Positions 60,531-64,000 of a DNA stretch of 64,000 bases are shown here, in pieces. The position numbers and the translations under genes are program-made. The DNA comes from Azorinus chamasolen. Taxonomy: Eukaryota; Mollusca; Bivalvia; Cardiida; Solecurtidae. The notes below the pieces were generated by a model, which saw only the letters and a list, made by a program, of their open reading frames with translations, made no database searches and was not told the DNA's origin. The number at the start of each line of letters is the position of its first letter. Within the stretch, counting starts at the first letter, position 1. The stretch spans positions 29,964,578 to 30,028,577 of the forward strand of contig OY755252.1 in assembly GCA_963576725.1 (NCBI GenBank), given 5' to 3'.

Positions 60531-61808
60531 TTATATGGGGGAGACATATTGTTTTCGTGAGAGTTGTCTGTCTGTCCGTCTGTCCGTCCGTCTGTCCGTC
60601 TGTCCGTCACACTTTTTGTCCGGACGATAACTTCAATATGCCTGATGCCAGTTGATTGAAACTTCATATATGGAAAGAGCATAATGAGAGGAAGTGTCAT
60701 GCACAACGTCCATAACTCTGGCTTCACTTATATTGGAGTTATTGCCCTTTGTAAAAAAAATCACACTTTTTTGTCCGGACGATAACTCCTATATGGCTCA
60801 TGCCATTAGATTGAAACTTCATATATGGAAAGATCATGACGAGAGAAAGTGTCATGCACAAGGTCCATAACTCTGGCTTCACTAATATTGGAGTTATTGC
60901 CCTTTGTAAAAAATATCATAATTTTTTGTCCGGACAATAACTTCAATATGCCTGATGCCAGTTGATTGAAACTTCATATATGGAAAGAGCATAATAAGAG
61001 AAAGTGTCATGCAGAAGGTATATAACTCTGGCTTCACTAATATAGGAGTTATTGCCCTTTGTAAAAAAATTCACACTTTTTTGTCCGGACGATAATTTCT
61101 ATATGGCTCATGCCATTGGATTGAAACTTCATATATGGAAAGATCATAATGAGAGGAAGTGTCATGCACAAGGTCCATAACTCTGACTTCACCAATATTG
61201 GAGTTATTGCCCTTTGTAAAAAAAACACACTTTTTTGTCTGGATGATTACTCCTATGTGACACATGTCATTGGAGTGAAACTTCAAACATGGAACGATCA
61301 TGATAAGAGAAAGTGTCATGCATAAGATCCTGCAATACATTTAGAGTTATTGACCCTTGTACATTTGTTTAATTCTTTCTTGTCCGGACGATAACTCCTA
61401 CATGGCTCTTGCCATCGTATTGAAACTTCATACATGGAAAGAGCATGATGAGAGAAAGTGTCATGAACAAGGGCCATAATTCTGGCTTCAATGCTTTTGG
61501 AGTTATTGCCCTTTGTTACATTTTTTGGCCGAGCAATAACTCCTGTTCGACTGATGCTATTGGAATGACATTTTATTTTTGGAAAGAGCATGATGAAAGT
61601 AAGTGTCATGCACAAGGGCCATAAATCTGGTATCAGTATTTTTGGAGTTATTAGCTGTTATCATTTTCTTCTTGAAAAATGTAGTGTGGAAAACGCATAA
61701 TGAGGGGAAGTATCCTTCATCAAGACCATAACATTTTTAGTGATTTCCCTTTACATATTGTTTTTATTAGAGGGGAGACATCCGTTTTTGTGACAAAAAC
61801 CTCTAGTT
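60530..61808 (+). mobile_element. HINE-4 with about seven core units
   Basis: ATATGGGGGAGACATATTG, a GTCTGTCCGTC microsatellite (60566-60608), units of about 155 bp with TTTTGTCCGGACGATAACT, TTGAAACTTCATATATGGAA, AGTGTCATGCACAAGG and GGAGTTATTGCCCTTTG. The 3' end is GTTTTTGTGACAAAAAC (hairpin) followed by CTCTAGTT. Confidence 0.85.
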
Positions 61809-62419
61809 CATATTACTTTTGTAGATGACTTAAAGAGGATGATATGTGACAAATATGAAGGCTGAGGACCTTCCAGTTTCAGAGGAGAAGATTTTCAAAG
61901 CTATCACAATATGTCTAGATATAGAAAACTGGCCAGCCCTGAGACCAGGCCAATTTTGACCCCAGGGGCATAATTGATATAACTTTCGTAGAGGACCTAC
62001 AGGTGATGTTATGTGCCAAAGATGAAAGTTTGTGTGGCGGCCGTAAAACGTCGCCCCGTACTTCATTCTCAGTGTTGTTATACCTTCTGATCCTTCGAGA
62101 TCATGAATTTCAGTACTTCTTGTTCTGAAAATTGAATACCGCTTAAGCCGGCGCTAGGATGCGTGAGCAGTGTTGCACTTTAAATTACTGCTCATTAACA
62201 GACTCAATAAAACCGAGTCTGCAATTTTCTCTTTTTGTGTTGCAGTTTTTGCTTTTGGGGGATCACCACACTTCAGAATTGATAACCTTGTAGATTTAAA
62301 GGAGAGTATTTTAAAGATTCAGATTGTTGACGATTGACGACACACGATGCACGCCGATGGGCGATTGACATCAAGCGATCTAAAAACTCACCTGGGCACT
62401 TTGTGCTCTGGTGAGCTAA
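61809..62419 (-). mobile_element. HINE-1, inverted, split by repeat G
   Basis: TTCAGAGGAGAAGATTTTCA, TTTTGACCCCAGGGGCATAA, GTAGAGGACCTACAGG, then repeat G, then AACCTTGTAGATTTAAAGGA and the 5' end CACTTTGTGCTCTGGTGAGC, TA at 62419. Confidence 0.82.
62028..62280 (+). repeat. Repeat G inserted in HINE-1
   Basis: TGTGTGGCGGCCGTAAAACG, TCGCCCCGTACTTCATTCTC, TACCGCTTAAGCCGGCGC, GACTCAATAAAACCGAGTC, TTTTGCTTTTGGGGGATC. The host sequence resumes on both sides, which bounds this copy to about 250 bp. Confidence 0.72.
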
Positions 62420-62830
62420 ACATATAAATTATGTGAACCTGAACCTGAAGTTACTTTCGATATGGCCTTAATTATCAAAAGTATCAATAGGCTTGCAGAA
62501 AGTTTGAGAAAGTCCCTCATTTTCGGTGATTAATTGTCGTTATAAGTATCGGATTCGGCATCGGTATAGTTGACAAATCTCAACTAGTACACTCCAGATT
62601 TACACTCCAGAAAAATGCAGCTGCAATATTTTTCACTGTGCTCAATCAACCTCACTGATGCCCAGGACCTCTTTGCTGTTTGATGTGTTGTAAACATCAT
62701 GCAGGTTATTATGGAGGTCATTTGGTGTCTAGCATAATTTTCTCCAATCCCCTTTGCACTCTGAGCAATTAATGTCTGCAAATAATGTTATCTGCTGCAA
62801 AAGTTGTTTCCTTCCATATCTTTTCAAAAA
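62420..62830. other. No gene supported
   Basis: The 65-codon minus frame at 62584-62781 has Cys and His residues but no recognisable domain or splice context. Confidence 0.4.
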
Positions 62831-62844
62831 CACATGTCAGAGCG

Positions 62845-62945
62845 AAAGACAGTTTGGACCCTGATGAGATGCCAAGTTACTTTGTATCTCATCTGGATCC
62901 AAACTTGATCCAGACTGTTTGCAAAGGTTATTATAAATGCAAAAA
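62845..62945 (+). mobile_element. TTAA-I hairpin
   Basis: GACAGTTTGGACCCTGATGA, TCATCTGGATCCAAACTTGA, CCAGACTGTTTGCAAAGGTT, ATTATAAATGC. The right arm end is duplicated. Confidence 0.65.
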
Positions 62946-63213
62946 ACCAAAGCAAGTAGCTGGTGTAATATTAGCAGGCTAAATGTATAGGACCTTTGAA
63001 GAGTGAGTGACCAGCCATAAGCATATTAACTAGGGATAATTGCAGATCACTTGTGCATATGGATGGGTTTTCTTGGTTCACTAAACTTGTATATAACCAG
63101 GGCTAAATGCTAGCTAACCCAAACCTAAATCGCAAGCTCATTTTGGCTAGGATTAAGTTTGCAACAAGCTTGCAGTTGCAAGCCAATTAAGGGAGACTGG
63201 CATATATCTCTAG
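62946..63213. other. No gene seen
   Basis: CTAGCTAACCC, GCAAGCTCATTTTGG and CTTGCAGTTGCAAGC give small foldbacks at 63110-63190; nothing else. Confidence 0.4.
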
Positions 63214-63465
63214 TTAACCCTTTACCCAATAGCCTGTTTCTAGTTTTGAAGACATATGACCACTTAAAGCAGGTTGAAAGTAAAGCAGAATGCGCCTTAA
63301 GGCGCATTCTGCTTTACTTTCAGCCTGCTTTAAGCTACCACCTACTAGCATATAGAAAATATTTATTATGCAATATGTTCATGACTGTATGAATTTGAAC
63401 TATTTTCTTCAGCGGAGGAATAAATCAAACACGCTAAAAGCCGCTTCTATCAGGTAAAGGGTTAA
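63214..63465 (+). mobile_element. TTAA-K MITE (family description)
   Basis: TTAA ends; left CCCTTTACCCAATAGCCTG, right CTATCAGGTAAAGGG. The hairpin at about 63260-63345 has arms CACTTAAAGCAGGTTGAAAG and CAGCCTGCTTTAAGCTACC, apex GCGCCTTAAGGCGC: a TA-D/E type stem inside piggyBac-type termini. 252 bp. Confidence 0.88.
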
Positions 63466-63632
63466 ACATTTACTGGTGTCTATATTTAGCATACATTTAA
63501 AGGTAGGTTATCTCCCTTTTTGATAACAACTGGATTGCCTCCCTTGTTGGTAGTAAATCTGCAGTAATATTGCAGACCCAAACAGAAAAATGTTATAGTT
63601 AGATCTCGCCTGTTGCACATTAATTAGGACAA

Positions 63633-63750
63633 TTAACCCTTTACTCTATAAATAGGCCTTTCTACACCTTTGCAAACAGAGTAGACGCACATTAGATGGC
63701 TTATGTAGTAGCCATCTGCTGTTTGCTTATGATATGATACAGTGCAAATT
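63633..63750 (+). mobile_element. TTAA-B1, left half
   Basis: TTAACCCTTTACTCTATAAA, a decayed hairpin, TGCTTATGATATGATACAGT; truncated where the shared flank of the next copy starts. Confidence 0.72.
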
Positions 63751-63751
63751 G

Positions 63752-64000
63752 CATTACATTATTTTCATTTTGTGTACAATATATTTATAATATGTTTACT
63801 AACCCTTTCCCTCATGTTAACACCTTTTCACACATTTGCAAACAGAGCAGACCCAGATCAGATGGCTCCTATAGCAGCTGTCTGATCAGGGTCCGCTCTG
63901 TTTGGCAATGGAATTTTTGAAAGATGTTTCTTTACTTTCTAAAATGGCTACACTGTCCCACCTTCCATATTTCATTATAACTATTTTGTCCATGAATATT
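63752..64000 (+). mobile_element. TTAA-B2 MITE with shared flank, cut by window end
   Basis: Same flank (ATTTTCATTTTGTGTACAAT) and same mutated CTAA junction and GCAGCTGT apex as 28198-28492. It runs off the window at CCATGAATATT. Confidence 0.85.

Noticed and set aside
62584..62781. Cys-containing 65-codon minus-strand frame
   Set aside because: No recognisable domain, no splice context and no repeat of the frame elsewhere in the window.

Overview
The window is eukaryotic, AT-rich, intron-containing and dominated by transposable elements. The repeat set (tandem-core elements that begin TAGCTCACCAGAGC, TTCG/TCCG microsatellites inside mobile elements, tRNA-derived SINEs, many hairpin-cored MITEs) suggests a mollusc, most likely a bivalve. 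That assignment is an inference from repeat style; no taxonomic marker gene is present.

There is one convincing protein-coding gene. A four-exon C2H2 zinc-finger gene lies on the + strand: coding exons at about 22493-22828, 25600-25777, 30628-30831 and 32783-34005. All introns are GT-AG, the codon phases match, and the joined frame is 646 residues with eleven C2H2 fingers, a long acidic Ser/Asp/Glu tract and a last C2HC finger. Its introns and 3' side are packed with mobile elements. The only other protein-like sequences are retroelement debris: a broken Ty3-like pol fragment near 13.4-14.0 kb (- strand) and the 3' end of a LINE near 18.1 kb.

Almost everything else belongs to a few repeat classes. 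Family names are mine. (1) TTAA-flanked MITEs of about 220-260 bp with termini starting CCC(T/A)TT(T/A)C, of piggyBac type: TTAA-A, -B1, -B2, -C, -I and -K. Each has a near-perfect 60-85 bp hairpin about 45 bp from one end. I count roughly 60 B-type, 13 A, 6 C and 10 I copies, intact or broken. (2) TA-flanked elements of Tc1/mariner or pogo type (TA-D, TA-E, termini CAGTAAAACC or CAGTAAGCCC), also hairpin-cored. (3) Family F, about 190 bp, with CAGAGCT termini and 6-bp target duplications. (4) Two short CAGGGnTTTTT elements with 5-bp duplications. (5) Elements with a tandem core of about 150-165 bp units (HINE-1 to HINE-5; pearl or Helentron-derived style), several ending in a short hairpin plus CTCTTGTT. 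(6) Minisatellites at 4.2, 8.7 and 9.6 kb, tRNA-type SINEs and unclassified dispersed repeats.

Layout: 0-9 kb MITEs and GC-rich minisatellite; 8.7-10.1 kb minisatellites; 10-22 kb mixed old repeats; 22.2-34.5 kb the zinc-finger gene, with a 4.1-kb long-TIR element filling most of intron 2; 34.8-36.5 kb HINE-1 array; 36.5-53.7 kb nearly continuous nested MITEs; 53.8-62.4 kb four tandem-core arrays; 62.4-64 kb more MITEs, the last one cut by the window end.

The most unusual signal is the repeated use of one design, a long hairpin with the apex GCTCC-TATA-GGAGC, in element families whose termini and target duplications differ. No transposase gene is visible, so all these elements appear non-autonomous here.
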